A stretch of 64,000 nt of DNA from Natronococcus amylolyticus DSM 10524 (GTDB lineage: Archaea; Halobacteriota; Halobacteria; Halobacteriales; Natrialbaceae). Position numbers and translations under genes: made by a program. Each line of letters starts with the position of its first letter. Position 1 is the stretch's first letter. Below the pieces are notes generated by a model that saw nothing but the letters and a program-made list of their open reading frames with translations, was not told where the DNA came from and searched no databases. The stretch covers positions 56,942-120,941 of the forward strand of contig NZ_AOIB01000014.1 of assembly GCF_000337675.1 (NCBI RefSeq), written 5' to 3'. Shown piece by piece: positions 17,302 through 26,261 of this stretch.

Positions 17302-17329
17302 CTCTCAGTCGAGCGAAGCGACTCGAGAG
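17302..17329 (-). terminator. Hairpin between hmgA and the TrkA gene
   Basis: Arms CTCTCAGTCG (17302-17311) and CGACTCGAGAG (17319-17329) can form a 10-bp stem with a single bulged C and a 7-nt loop. It lies 42 bp beyond the hmgA stop codon on the minus strand and is a plausible terminator. Confidence 0.4.
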
Positions 17330-17370
17330 ACGGTTCACGCGGTGCGAAAACGGGTTCGATTCCCCTGGCG

Positions 17371-18597
17371 CTACCGCCCGAGGTCCTCGTGGGCGCTCGC
17401 GAGGTGGTTCGACGCCAGCGCCGCGAGAAGCGAGAGTTCGCCCGCGAGTGCCGCGACGGCGATGATCTCCGCCAGGGCGTCGGCGTTCGAGCCCGCGGGG
17501 TCGCCTCCGCCTCGAAGTCCGAGGACGTCGAGGGCCTCCGACTGCGTGGGGAGCTTGGTACCGCCGCCGACGGTGCCGACCTCGAGCGAGGCCAGCGAGA
17601 CCGAGGCGTAGAGGTCGGTCGCGCCGTCCTCCGCGTTTCGGGTGTCCATCGTCGTGATCGCGTTCGCGCCCTCGACGACCTGGGCCTCGTCCTGGCCGGT
17701 CGCGAGGAAGGCGGCGCCGACGACGTTGGCGGCGTGGGCGTTGAAGCCCAGGCTGCCGGCCTTCGCGCTCCCGACGAGGTTCTTCCGGGTGTTGGCCTCG
17801 ACGATCGCTTCGGCGGTGGTGTGCAGGCGGTCCTCGACGAGTTCGCCGGGAATCACGACGTCGGCGGTAACCGACCGACCCCGCCCCTCGACGGCGTTGA
17901 TCGCCGCGGGCTTCTTGTCCGAACAGAGGTTGCCCGAGAGCGCGACCAGCGAGGCCGGCGTCTCGCTCTCGACGACCTCGCAGGCCACCTCGGTCGCGAT
18001 CGTGGCCATGTTCATCCCCATCGCGTCCTTCGTGTCGTAGGCAAAGCGCAGGTAGACCGAGTCGCCGACGACGTACGGTTCGACCCCCAGCAACTCGCCG
18101 TGGCTCGTCGTCGATTCGGCCGCCTCGCGAAGCGCCTCGAGGTTGGCCTCGAGCCACTCGACGGTCTCGGCGGCCTCGGCGACGCCGTCGACCCGAAACA
18201 CGGGGGCGCGGGTCATTCCGTTCTTCGTGACGCGGGCGTCGGCGCCGTCCGCGGATCCGATCACCGAGAGCCCGCGGTTGACCGACGCTAAAAGCGCGCC
18301 CTCGGTCGTCGCCAGCGGAAGGTAGTGGTCGCCGTCGGCGGCGCCGCCGGAGACGGCGACGGGGCCGACGATACCTAACGGAATCTGTGCCGCACCGATC
18401 ATGTTCTCGATGTTCGGTTCGGCTCGTTCGGCCGGGAACGCGTAGTCGCCGATCGTCTCGAGGTCGGCGTCGGTCTCGCGCTCGACGAGCAGCCGGCGGG
18501 CCTCGGCGGCGGTGTCGAAGTCGGCCTCGGCCTCGAGTTCGTGGATGCGAAGCTCCCCCTCCTGGACCCTGTCGGCGAGGGACGCGGGATCTGTCAT
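17371..18597 (-). CDS. hmgA: 3-hydroxy-3-methylglutaryl-CoA reductase (class I)
   Basis: A 408-aa soluble enzyme that reduces HMG-CoA to mevalonate with NADPH, the committed step of archaeal isoprenoid lipid synthesis. Signature segments are ENMIGAAQIPLGIVGP, the NADPH motif DAMGMNMAT, the catalytic Lys in CSDKKPAAINAVEGRGR, GQDEAQVVEGANAIT with the catalytic Asp, GTVGGGTKLPTQ, and the C-terminal catalytic His in NHLASAHEDLGR. The eukaryotic membrane domain is absent, as in other archaea. In haloarchaea this protein is the target of statins, so gene dose and promoter strength affect resistance. Confidence 0.98.
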   Translation of the reverse strand: MTDPASLADRVQEGELRIHELEAEADFDTAAEARRLLVERETDADLETIGDYAFPAERAEPNIENMIGAAQIPLGIVGPVAVSGGAADGDHYLPLATTEGALLASVNRGLSVIGSADGADARVTKNGMTRAPVFRVDGVAEAAETVEWLEANLEALREAAESTTSHGELLGVEPYVVGDSVYLRFAYDTKDAMGMNMATIATEVACEVVESETPASLVALSGNLCSDKKPAAINAVEGRGRSVTADVVIPGELVEDRLHTTAEAIVEANTRKNLVGSAKAGSLGFNAHAANVVGAAFLATGQDEAQVVEGANAITTMDTRNAEDGATDLYASVSLASLEVGTVGGGTKLPTQSEALDVLGLRGGGDPAGSNADALAEIIAVAALAGELSLLAALASNHLASAHEDLGR

Positions 18598-18645
18598 AGT
18601 GGGGCCAACACGCGGCCCGGCCCTAAGGATTGCTGATCGCCTCGA

Positions 18646-19041
18646 CTACCGTCGGGATGCGGTGTCGTCGTTCGCATTGCCGCTCCCGATCGACTCTCGG
18701 TAAGCCGCCTGGATCTCGCGCCGGCAGACGACCAGTAGCGCGATCCCCGCGGCGCCGAACAGAAGCAGTGACGGCGTTCCGGTCGGCGCCGCGACGAACC
18801 CGACCGCGAACAGCCCCGCGAGGACGGCGGCAACCCCCAGCCTGGTTCGGGACGCGACCTCGTCGTCCGTCAGCGCGAGGTACAGCTGTGGAAGGACGAT
18901 CGCAACGGCGAACGCGAGTGCGGCGAGCGGGCCGTCGCCGACCGGGACGCCGAGCGTCCCCTCGAAAACCGCGAGGACGGCGAGGGCAAGCACGAACACG
19001 CCGAAGGAGGCCATGATTGCCCGGTTCTCGCGGCTTGGCAT
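18646..19041 (-). CDS. Small membrane protein, unknown function
   Basis: A 131-aa protein with four or five hydrophobic segments (about 8-28, 33-57, 67-85 and 88-108) and a basic-acidic C-terminal tail. No motif is recognised. It lies upstream of hmgA in the same direction, separated by 48 bp, and is divergent from the amidohydrolase gene. Whether it shares a transcript with hmgA cannot be told. Confidence 0.7.
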   Translation of the reverse strand: MPSRENRAIMASFGVFVLALAVLAVFEGTLGVPVGDGPLAALAFAVAIVLPQLYLALTDDEVASRTRLGVAAVLAGLFAVGFVAAPTGTPSLLLFGAAGIALLVVCRREIQAAYRESIGSGNANDDTASRR

Positions 19042-19160
19042 GCGTGTATCTTCGATTCCAGGATACTACTAGATTCTGGCCTGACAGGGTTGGCTCGCAG
19101 CGAGACGTTCTCGAGACGGCGACCACTATCGTTTTGCTCCTCGCGTGTAGGATTTTACCT

Positions 19161-20741
19161 ATGACCGAGGCTGCCGATCTGGTGGTGACGAACGCGCGGA
19201 TCTACACGCTCGCGGGCGAGGACGACGGTGACGGGGAGGCCGAACCTGACCCCGAGGAGGCGCTGGCCGTCCGGGACGGCGAGGTCGTCCGCGTCGGCGA
19301 CACGTACGAAATCGAGTTCCTCGAGGGCGTCGAGACCGAGCGGATCGACTGCGAGGGGCGGGTCGTGCTCCCGGGCTTCGTCGACGCCCACACCCACGTC
19401 GAGAACGCGGGCCGATACCTGGTCCACGCCGACCTCTCGGACGCCGACGACGCGGCGGACTGTCTGGACCGCCTCGCCGAGCGGGCCGCGGAGACGGAAT
19501 CCGGGTGGGTGCAGGGCTTCGGCTACGACGAGAGCGAGTGGGACGGCGACGACGGCTACCTCACCCGCGAGCAGCTCGACGAGGTGAGCGAGGACCGTCC
19601 CGTCGTCGCCCTGCGGATCGACATGCACGCCGCGTCGCTGAACTCCGTTGCCCTTCGGGAACTCGAAGGTGAACTCCCCGAGGACGACGTTCGCCGCGCG
19701 GGCGGGGAGCCCACCGGGGTCGTCGTCGAGGACGCCGCCGAGCGGGTTCGCGAGCACATCGCGCCCGGCTACGACGAGACCCGAGAACTCGTCACGTCGG
19801 GCCTCGAGCGAGCGGCCGAGAAGGGCGTGACGGCCGTCCACGACATGGTTCGCAACTCCCGCTCACCGCAGGTGTACCGCGACCTCGAGGCCGCGGGCGA
19901 GCTGCCGATCCGGGTGCGGATCAACTACTGGGCCGACCACCTCGAGAGCGCGATCGAGGTCGGGCTCGCGACGAACGCGGGCAGCGACCGGGTGCGGACG
20001 GGCGCGATCAAGACCTACACCGACGGCAGCATCGGCGCGCGGACGGCGAAGCTGTTCGAGCCCTACGAGCCCGACGAGAGCGAGGCCGAACCCGTTCCCG
20101 GGGACGACGGCGAGTGGGTCATCACCCCCGACGAACTCGAGGAGATCGTCGAGCGGGCCGACGGCGCGGGCTTTCAGGTGACCGCCCACGCCATCGGCGA
20201 CGAGGCGATCGAGGAGGCGCTGTCGGCACTCGAGACGACCGCCGATCCCGGCGGCTCGCGCCACCGGATCGAACACCTCGAGCTAGCGACTGACAACCAG
20301 CTCGAGCGGATGGCGGAGGCGGGCATCGTCGCCTCGATACAGCCGAACTTCCACCAGTGGGCCGGCGAGGGGGGCCTCTACGACCAGCGGCTCGGCCGGG
20401 AGCGACGGAACCGGACGAACCGCCTTCGTCGGGTCCTCGAACACGGGATCCCCCTCGCCTTCGGATCCGACTGTATGCCGCTGGATCCGCTGTTAGGGAT
20501 CCACCACGCGGTGAACGCGCCGACCGAGGCCCAGCGGCTCTCCGTGACCGAGGCGATCCGGGCCTATACTCGAGGAGCGGCCTACGCCGGGTTCGACGAG
20601 GACCGGCTGGGAACGCTCGAGGTCGGTATGCGAGCCGATCTGGTCGTCCTCGAGGACTCGCCGTGGGCCCAGCCGGAGCGGATCGACGGGATCGACGTGG
20701 CGACGACGATGGTCGACGGCGAGGTCGTCTTCGAGGGGTAA
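19161..20741 (+). CDS. Amidohydrolase (YtcJ-like, COG1574)
   Basis: A 526-aa metal-dependent hydrolase of the amidohydrolase superfamily. Visible are the beta-strand start TNARIYTLAGE, the metal motif DAHTHVENAG, HAIGDEAIEEAL, the downstream His in HRIEHLELA, and the late Asp in FGSDCMPLDPLLGIHHAV. A C-terminal composite beta-sandwich part (LEVGMRADLVVLEDSP) closes the fold. Members act on amides or imidazole-type C-N bonds; the substrate is generally unknown. The ATG at 19161 is preferred over longer frames that run into the divergent promoter region. Confidence 0.92.
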   Translation: MTEAADLVVTNARIYTLAGEDDGDGEAEPDPEEALAVRDGEVVRVGDTYEIEFLEGVETERIDCEGRVVLPGFVDAHTHVENAGRYLVHADLSDADDAADCLDRLAERAAETESGWVQGFGYDESEWDGDDGYLTREQLDEVSEDRPVVALRIDMHAASLNSVALRELEGELPEDDVRRAGGEPTGVVVEDAAERVREHIAPGYDETRELVTSGLERAAEKGVTAVHDMVRNSRSPQVYRDLEAAGELPIRVRINYWADHLESAIEVGLATNAGSDRVRTGAIKTYTDGSIGARTAKLFEPYEPDESEAEPVPGDDGEWVITPDELEEIVERADGAGFQVTAHAIGDEAIEEALSALETTADPGGSRHRIEHLELATDNQLERMAEAGIVASIQPNFHQWAGEGGLYDQRLGRERRNRTNRLRRVLEHGIPLAFGSDCMPLDPLLGIHHAVNAPTEAQRLSVTEAIRAYTRGAAYAGFDEDRLGTLEVGMRADLVVLEDSPWAQPERIDGIDVATTMVDGEVVFEG

Positions 20742-20885
20742 CGGGCCGATCCGCGACGCCGCTGCGGGAGCCGTTGGGAGTCGGCGACGCGCCGACCGAT
20801 CGGTTCCGTCGGGGGCCATCGAACACGTCGGAAGACGATCATGTTGTAAGGGTTAAGACGACAAGTCGTGTACACCCAATGACAG

Positions 20886-21671
20886 ATGGTGGCACACGAC
20901 ACTGGTCCGGGGGCGGCCGCGGTAACGGCCGAGAGCGTCCGCCGAACGTACCACCTCGCCGAGCCGGTTCACGCTATCGACGGCGTCTCGCTGTCGCTGG
21001 GTAAGGGTTCGTTCACGGCCGTTATGGGGCCGAGCGGCTCCGGGAAATCGACGCTGATGAACCTCGTCGGCTGTCTCGACACGCCAGACGAGGGACGGAT
21101 CGAGGTCGGCGGACACTCGGTCGGGGAGCTGTCCGATGCCGAACGGGCGCGGCTGCGGGGTACCGAGATCGGATTTGTCTTCCAGACGTTCAACCTGATG
21201 CCGCGGCTGACCGCCGTCGAGAACGTCCGGCTGCCGATGGTGTTCCACGACGGCGTCGAGGCCGATCGACAGGAGCGCGCGCGGAGCCTGCTCGAGCGAG
21301 TCGGTCTCGGCGACCGTCTCGAACACGAGCCAAGCGAGCTCTCGGGCGGCCAGCGCCAGCGGGTCGCCCTCGCGCGGGCGCTGGCGAACGAGCCGACGCT
21401 GGTGCTGGCCGACGAGCCGACGGGAAACCTCGACACGGAGACCGAAGCCGAGATCATGGAGCTGCTGGTCGAACTCAACGAGGCGGGCGCGACGATCCTG
21501 CTGGTCACCCACGAGCGGGCGGTCGCCGAGTACGCTGACCACGTCGTCAACCTGCTCGACGGCGAGATCGAGTCCCTCGAGCACCTGAGCGACGCCCGTG
21601 ACGTGACCGCCCGCGAGCAAGCGGCGGGCGGGGCGGGGAACCGACGGTCGACGGGGGAGGGTGAGGCATGA
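20886..21671 (+). CDS. ABC transporter ATP-binding protein (MacB/LolD type)
   Basis: A 261-aa ATPase subunit. The Walker A is GPSGSGKST (48-56), the Q-loop is in GFVFQTFNLMPRLT, the signature is LSGGQRQRVALARAL, the Walker B plus D-loop is LVLADEPTGNLD, and the H-loop is LLVTHE. The FNLMPRLTAVENV segment is typical of the mechanotransmitter MacB/LolD/FtsE group. The last codons overlap the permease gene by 4 bp, so the two are translated together. Confidence 0.96.
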   Translation: MVAHDTGPGAAAVTAESVRRTYHLAEPVHAIDGVSLSLGKGSFTAVMGPSGSGKSTLMNLVGCLDTPDEGRIEVGGHSVGELSDAERARLRGTEIGFVFQTFNLMPRLTAVENVRLPMVFHDGVEADRQERARSLLERVGLGDRLEHEPSELSGGQRQRVALARALANEPTLVLADEPTGNLDTETEAEIMELLVELNEAGATILLVTHERAVAEYADHVVNLLDGEIESLEHLSDARDVTAREQAAGGAGNRRSTGEGEA

Positions 21672-22891
21672 ACCTCCGGGAGAGCCTGCGGATCAGCTGG
21701 CGCTCGATCAGAGCCCACAAGCTGCGGTCGGCGCTGACGACGCTGGGCGTCATCATCGGCATCGCCGCCGTCATCACGTTCATGGTGCTCGGTGGCGGGT
21801 TCTCCGAGGACATCGTCGGTGACATCGAGGCCGAGCAGGAGCCCGCGATGACGGTCCAGACCCAGACCACGCCGGAGGACGGGTTCGGCGTCATGCTCGT
21901 CGAGACGCCGATCTACACCGAGAGCGACGTCGACGCGCTCGAGCAGCGGGAAGGAGTCGAGTACGTCGCGCCACAGGGATCCCTCGACGTCGTGCAGGCG
22001 GAGTCCGGTGGCGAACAGCTGACGGGCGTCGTCGACGCCCAGGCGACCACGGCCGACCGGTTCGAACACGCGACGTTCGTCGACGGCGGGCCGTTCGACG
22101 GCGCGGACGAGGCGGTCGTCAACGAGCAGGCCGGCCAGGCCTTCGAGGGGAACGTCTCGGTGGGCGACGAACTCGAGCTCACCTTCGAGGACGGCGAGAC
22201 GACGACCGTGACGGTCACCGGCGTCGTCGAGAGCGAGCTCGGCGAGCAGACGCCGCCCCAGGTGTTCGTTCCCGCGGACGAACACTACACGACGACCGTC
22301 GAGACGCCCGACGGCGACGAAGAGCGGGCGTACCCGACCCTCCAGATCGGCGCCGAGGGACTCGACGACGTCGACCCGGTTCAGGAGACCGCCGTCGACT
22401 ACCTCGAGGAGGAGTCCCACGCCGCGGAGCTGAAAGGGGACGACGACGAGATTGCCGTCCAAACCGTCGAGGACGCGATCGAGCAGTTCGACGACCTCGT
22501 CGGACAGCTCACGGTGTTCATCGGCGCCGTGGCCGGGATCGCGCTCGTCGTCGGCTCGATCGGGATCGCCAACATCATGATCGTCAGCGTCACCGAGCGA
22601 ACCCGGGAGATCGGGATCATGAAGGCCGTCGGCGCCACGAAGCGCGATATTATGCAGCTGTTTCTCGTCGAGTCGGTGGTCCTCGGCGTGATCGGCGCGG
22701 TCGTCGGCGTCGCCGCCGGCCTCGGCTTCGGCTACCTCGGCGTGTGGCTGCTCGGCTGGCCGATGGTCTACCCGCTCGAGTGGGTCGCTATCGCGGTCGC
22801 CGTCGGGACCGGCGTGGGGGTCGTCTCCGGGCTCTACCCCGCCTGGCGGGGCGCCCGCGTAGATCCGATCGAGGCGCTGCGCCACGAGTAG
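21668..22891 (+). CDS. ABC transporter permease (MacB-like, FtsX domain)
   Basis: A 407-aa permease with the MacB topology. One N-terminal helix (about 20-42, TTLGVIIGIAAVITFMVLG) is followed by a large extracytoplasmic domain (about 45-280) and three C-terminal helices of the FtsX domain (about 285-310, 335-358 and 365-388). Landmarks are the motif TERTREIGIMKAVGATKRDI and the end VSGLYPAWRGARVDPIEALR. With the preceding ATPase it would form a homodimeric mechanotransmission exporter. The cargo, possibly a peptide, lipid or drug, is unknown; no membrane-fusion protein is expected in an archaeon. Confidence 0.95.
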   Translation: MNLRESLRISWRSIRAHKLRSALTTLGVIIGIAAVITFMVLGGGFSEDIVGDIEAEQEPAMTVQTQTTPEDGFGVMLVETPIYTESDVDALEQREGVEYVAPQGSLDVVQAESGGEQLTGVVDAQATTADRFEHATFVDGGPFDGADEAVVNEQAGQAFEGNVSVGDELELTFEDGETTTVTVTGVVESELGEQTPPQVFVPADEHYTTTVETPDGDEERAYPTLQIGAEGLDDVDPVQETAVDYLEEESHAAELKGDDDEIAVQTVEDAIEQFDDLVGQLTVFIGAVAGIALVVGSIGIANIMIVSVTERTREIGIMKAVGATKRDIMQLFLVESVVLGVIGAVVGVAAGLGFGYLGVWLLGWPMVYPLEWVAIAVAVGTGVGVVSGLYPAWRGARVDPIEALRHE

Positions 22892-22972
22892 CGCATCCGG
22901 GGGCAACCCCTGCGCCAACGTGTCGCTTTCCGTACCGGTATCATTATTGTCATCTCGCGACGATACGGACGC

Positions 22973-23734
22973 ATGTTCGGCCCACTGCTCGTCCTCGGCG
23001 GACTCATCGCCCTCGCGATTGGGCTGTTGAAGCTCAGGCCGGCCTACCACGTCTACCGGGGCGAGACCGACGACATTGTCGCGGTCGAGCGCGCCGAGGG
23101 GCCGGTCGAGATCGAGGGAACCGCGACGTCGCTCGGCGACTCGCTTCGGGCACCGATTACGGGGACGGACGCGATTGCCTACGAGTACGAGGTCGAAGAG
23201 TACCGCTCGAGCGGGAAGAACTCCTCGTGGAAGACCGTCGACGAGGGACGGGATGCGACGGTGTTCCGGCTCGAGGACGAGACCGCGAGCATCCGGGTCG
23301 AGCCTGCGGGCGCCGAGCTTGCGCTGTCGACCGACACGACGATCGAGGTCGGCGGCGGCGAGCCCGAACCCGAGCCGATTCGGGAGTTTCTCGCCCACGA
23401 GTCCGACCTCGAGTCGGAGAACACCTCGCTCGATCTGAAGGTGGTCGAGCTCGCGACCGGAAACGATCGACGGTATCACGAACGTCGGCTCGAGCCCGGC
23501 GGCGAGGCGTACGTGTTCGGCCAGTCGAGCTACGACGTCGACGCCCGGGAGATGATGCGTGACGTGAGCGCGGTCGTGAGCGACGGCGACGGAACGCCGG
23601 CGTTCGTCGTCTCGGACTCCGGCCAGGAGGGGACGGCGCGGCTGCTGGTGAAGCGACAGCTGCCCTGGCTGGTCGGCGGTCTGCTCGCGATCGGCGTCGG
23701 CGTCTGGCTGTTGCCCTCGTCGGGGCTGTTCTGA
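22973..23734 (+). CDS. GIDE-like membrane protein, unknown function
   Basis: A 253-aa protein anchored by an N-terminal helix (about 5-24) and a C-terminal helix (about 228-247), with a beta-rich soluble domain between them. The start of this domain (EGTATSLGDSLRAPITGTDAIAYEYEV) and its end (RMLVKRQ-like RLLVKRQLPWLV) resemble the GIDE domain of mitochondrial MUL1/MAPL E3 ligases and of many prokaryotic homologues. No RING finger is present. Prokaryotic GIDE proteins are uncharacterised. It stands alone 81 bp after the ABC permease gene. Confidence 0.75.
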   Translation: MFGPLLVLGGLIALAIGLLKLRPAYHVYRGETDDIVAVERAEGPVEIEGTATSLGDSLRAPITGTDAIAYEYEVEEYRSSGKNSSWKTVDEGRDATVFRLEDETASIRVEPAGAELALSTDTTIEVGGGEPEPEPIREFLAHESDLESENTSLDLKVVELATGNDRRYHERRLEPGGEAYVFGQSSYDVDAREMMRDVSAVVSDGDGTPAFVVSDSGQEGTARLLVKRQLPWLVGGLLAIGVGVWLLPSSGLF

Positions 23735-23808
23735 GCCGACGGGGCGACGCTGCGTCGATCCCGGCGACGGCACCGACGCTTTTGTCCCCGCCCCTCGTCG
23801 GATCCTCC

Positions 23809-24783
23809 ATGGACACGGGACTGTTAACGACGAGCACCGACGAGCTCTCGGAGGCCGACGTCGCCGTTCGCGCCGAGGAGCTGGGATACGACGACGTCTG
23901 GCTGCCCGAGCTGTGGGGCGAGAGCGGCGTCGTCCGGGCGACCGAGATCGCCACCCGAACCGACGAACTCGGGATCGGGTCGGCGATTCTGAACGTCTAC
24001 TCGCGTTCGCCGGCCGTCCTCGCGATGACCGCCGCCTCGTTGCAGCGGGTCTCGGACGGTCGGTTCGTTCTCGGAGTCGGCACGAGCACGAAGAAATCGA
24101 TCGAGGACCTCCACGGCGAGGCGTTCGACCGTCCCGTGCGGCGCGCCCACGAGACCATCGAGCTCGTCCGCGCGTTCACCGCGGGAGAGGGTCGGGTCGA
24201 GTACGACGGCGAGTTGCTCGAGGCGAAGGACTTCCCCTCCCTCGAGGCGCCGACGCCGATCTACCACGCCGGGCTGGGCCCCGCGAACCGCCGGGTGGTC
24301 GGTCGGCTCGCCGACGGCTGGATCCCGCACAACATCCCCTTCTCACGGCTCGAGGACGCCTTCGAGGAGGTTGCGGCGGCGGCCCGAGAGCGGGACCGAG
24401 ACCCCGAGGAGATCGCCGTCGCGCCGTACGTTCCCGCGGCCGTCAGCGAGGACCTCGAGGCGGCCCGGGACGCGATCCGCGGCCACGTCGCCTACTACGT
24501 CGGCAGCGGGGAGGGGTACCGACGGGCCGTCGGCGCGGCGTACCCCGACGAGGCCGATCGGATCGCCGAGGCCTGGCGCGACGGAAACAGGGGCGAGGCA
24601 GCCGACGCGGTTACGGACGAACTGGTCGCCGACCTCGGCGTCGCGGGGACGCCCGAGGACGCCCGAGATCGCCTCGAGTCCCTCGTCGCCGAAACCGGGA
24701 TCGACCACCCGATCGTGGTGGTTCCCGACCCCGCCTCGGACGAGATCGTCGAGCAGACGCTCGAGTCGCTCGCACCGAGCTAG
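23809..24783 (+). CDS. LLM class flavin-dependent oxidoreductase (probably F420-dependent)
   Basis: A 324-aa luciferase-like TIM-barrel enzyme. Family marks are the N-terminus GLLTTSTDELSEADVAVRAEELGYDDVWLPE, which is split by the active site, then SRSPAVLAMTAASLQRVSDGRFVLGVGTS and the ligand-binding YHAGLGPANRR. Haloarchaea make coenzyme F420 and many of their LLM proteins are thought to use it, but FMN cannot be excluded. The ATG at 23809 begins at the first beta strand. The substrate is unknown. Confidence 0.9.
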   Translation: MDTGLLTTSTDELSEADVAVRAEELGYDDVWLPELWGESGVVRATEIATRTDELGIGSAILNVYSRSPAVLAMTAASLQRVSDGRFVLGVGTSTKKSIEDLHGEAFDRPVRRAHETIELVRAFTAGEGRVEYDGELLEAKDFPSLEAPTPIYHAGLGPANRRVVGRLADGWIPHNIPFSRLEDAFEEVAAAARERDRDPEEIAVAPYVPAAVSEDLEAARDAIRGHVAYYVGSGEGYRRAVGAAYPDEADRIAEAWRDGNRGEAADAVTDELVADLGVAGTPEDARDRLESLVAETGIDHPIVVVPDPASDEIVEQTLESLAPS

Positions 24784-24816
24784 CGGAGGGCGGATAAACG
24801 GGTTGAAGCCGCCGCA

Positions 24817-25053
24817 CTAACGGCTCCGCCGTCGGTCCATCCGTTCTCGCAGTCGATTCATAATCGGTATCTCGAGCGCACGTCGTCGAATTTCTCCCGA
24901 GCCGCTCGGTTCCGGGGTTTCCTCGTCGAGTCCGCCGTTCGTCTGTCGCACGACCTTGAGCTCGTCCCACGGTCCCAGGACCAAAACCGGTCGTCGGCCC
25001 CAATTAAGGGTATTATCCTTCCAATCCCTAACCAGTTGATGGTACCTGTGCAT
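24817..25053 (-). CDS. Small basic hypothetical protein
   Basis: A 78-aa possible protein, MHRYHQLVRDWKD onward, with an aromatic-rich first half and an arginine-rich end (RLRERMDRRRSR). The ATG at 25053 is preferred over 25110. It sits in the 338-bp space between the LLM gene and nadA and is divergent from nadA by 68 bp. No family is recognised. The frame looks coding in its first 50 residues, but it could be a chance frame. Confidence 0.4.
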   Translation of the reverse strand: MHRYHQLVRDWKDNTLNWGRRPVLVLGPWDELKVVRQTNGGLDEETPEPSGSGEIRRRALEIPIMNRLRERMDRRRSR

Positions 25054-25121
25054 GGTCCTATATCGAATAGAAAAGTTATTCAATAGTGGTTGGTGTGTGC
25101 TACTAGCCACAGGTAACCCAA

Positions 25122-26255
25122 ATGGCCAAACTAGAAACCACGGAGCTCGAAACTGACCTGAGCCTGTTCAAATATGACCACCTCGAACAGCTTCCCTCGG
25201 AGTATCGAGGTCTCGAAGAGGACGAGCGAACGAAGCGAATCGAGGCCGCCCTCGAGATCCTCGGCGACGACGTCGTCGTCCTCGGGCACAACTACCAGCG
25301 ACGGGAGATCGTCGAGCACGCCGATTTCGTCGGCGACTCCTACGGGCTCTCGAGGGAGGCGGCCGCGGCCGACGCCGAGTACGTGATCTTCGGCGGCGTG
25401 ACGTTCATGGCCGAGAGCGCCGACATCATCACCGACGACGACCAGACCGTGATTCTCCCCAGTATGGAGGCGTCCTGCCCGATGGCCGGGATGGCCGAGG
25501 CGCTGCAGGTCGACGCCGCCTGGGCGGAGATCACGGCAGCCGCGCCCGACGCCGAGATCGTTCCGATCACGTACATGAACTCCTACGCGGACCTGAAAGC
25601 GTTCTGTGCGAGCCAGGGCGGACTGGTCTGTACGTCCTCGAACGCCCACGAGGCCTTCGAGTGGGCCCTCGAGCGCGGCGACAAGGTCCTCTTTCTGCCC
25701 GACAAGCATCTCGGGGAGAACACGGCCCACCGGCTGGGGATGGCCGACGAGACCGTCGCGTGGGATCCGTGGGATCCCGAAGGAAAGGACGACGACGAGG
25801 TCGCCGAGAAGGACCTGATCCTCTGGAACGGCTACTGCCAGGTTCACGAGCGGTTCAGCGAGGCTCACGTCGAGCGAGTACGGAAGGAGCATCCCGATGC
25901 GAACGTGGTCGTCCACCCCGAGTGTCGCCGCGAGGTCGTCGAGGCCGCCGACGTCGTCGGCTCGACGGCGACGATCCGGGAGACCGTCGCCAACGCCGCC
26001 CCCGGCGAGACGTGGGCGATCGGGACCGAAATCCACCTCGCCGAGCACCTGCAGCGCTGGCACCCCGAGGTCGAGGTCGTCCCGCTGTGTGGCGACGCCT
26101 GCATGGACTGCAACGCCATGCGCCAGATCGACCCCAACTACCTCGCCTGGGTCCTCGAGGAGCTCGTCGCGGGCCGGGAGCGCAACGTGATCGAGGTCGC
26201 TCCCGAAGAGAAGGAGCTGGCCGAACTGGCACTCGAGCGCATGCTGGAGCTCTGA
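25122..26255 (+). CDS. nadA: Quinolinate synthase A
   Basis: A 377-aa iron-sulfur enzyme that condenses iminoaspartate with dihydroxyacetone phosphate to give quinolinate. The three cysteines that hold its 4Fe-4S cluster are visible: one in MEASCPMAGMAE, one in VVHPECRREV and one in LCGDACMDCNAM. HNYQRREIVEHADFVGDS is the family's early substrate motif. It is first in an operon with nadB (6 bp gap) and nadC. Length and motifs are complete. Confidence 0.97.
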   Translation: MAKLETTELETDLSLFKYDHLEQLPSEYRGLEEDERTKRIEAALEILGDDVVVLGHNYQRREIVEHADFVGDSYGLSREAAAADAEYVIFGGVTFMAESADIITDDDQTVILPSMEASCPMAGMAEALQVDAAWAEITAAAPDAEIVPITYMNSYADLKAFCASQGGLVCTSSNAHEAFEWALERGDKVLFLPDKHLGENTAHRLGMADETVAWDPWDPEGKDDDEVAEKDLILWNGYCQVHERFSEAHVERVRKEHPDANVVVHPECRREVVEAADVVGSTATIRETVANAAPGETWAIGTEIHLAEHLQRWHPEVEVVPLCGDACMDCNAMRQIDPNYLAWVLEELVAGRERNVIEVAPEEKELAELALERMLEL

Positions 26256-26261
26256 TCGACG

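Noticed and set aside
17350-17375. tRNA T-arm-like motif (GGGTTCGATTCCC followed by a 7-base tail)
   Set aside because: No matching acceptor, D or anticodon arm lies upstream on either strand, and it runs into the hmgA coding end. Probably chance.
20969-23773. 934-codon minus-strand frame across the ABC transporter genes
   Set aside because: Antisense shadow of three real genes with clear family motifs. Long open antisense frames are normal at this GC content.
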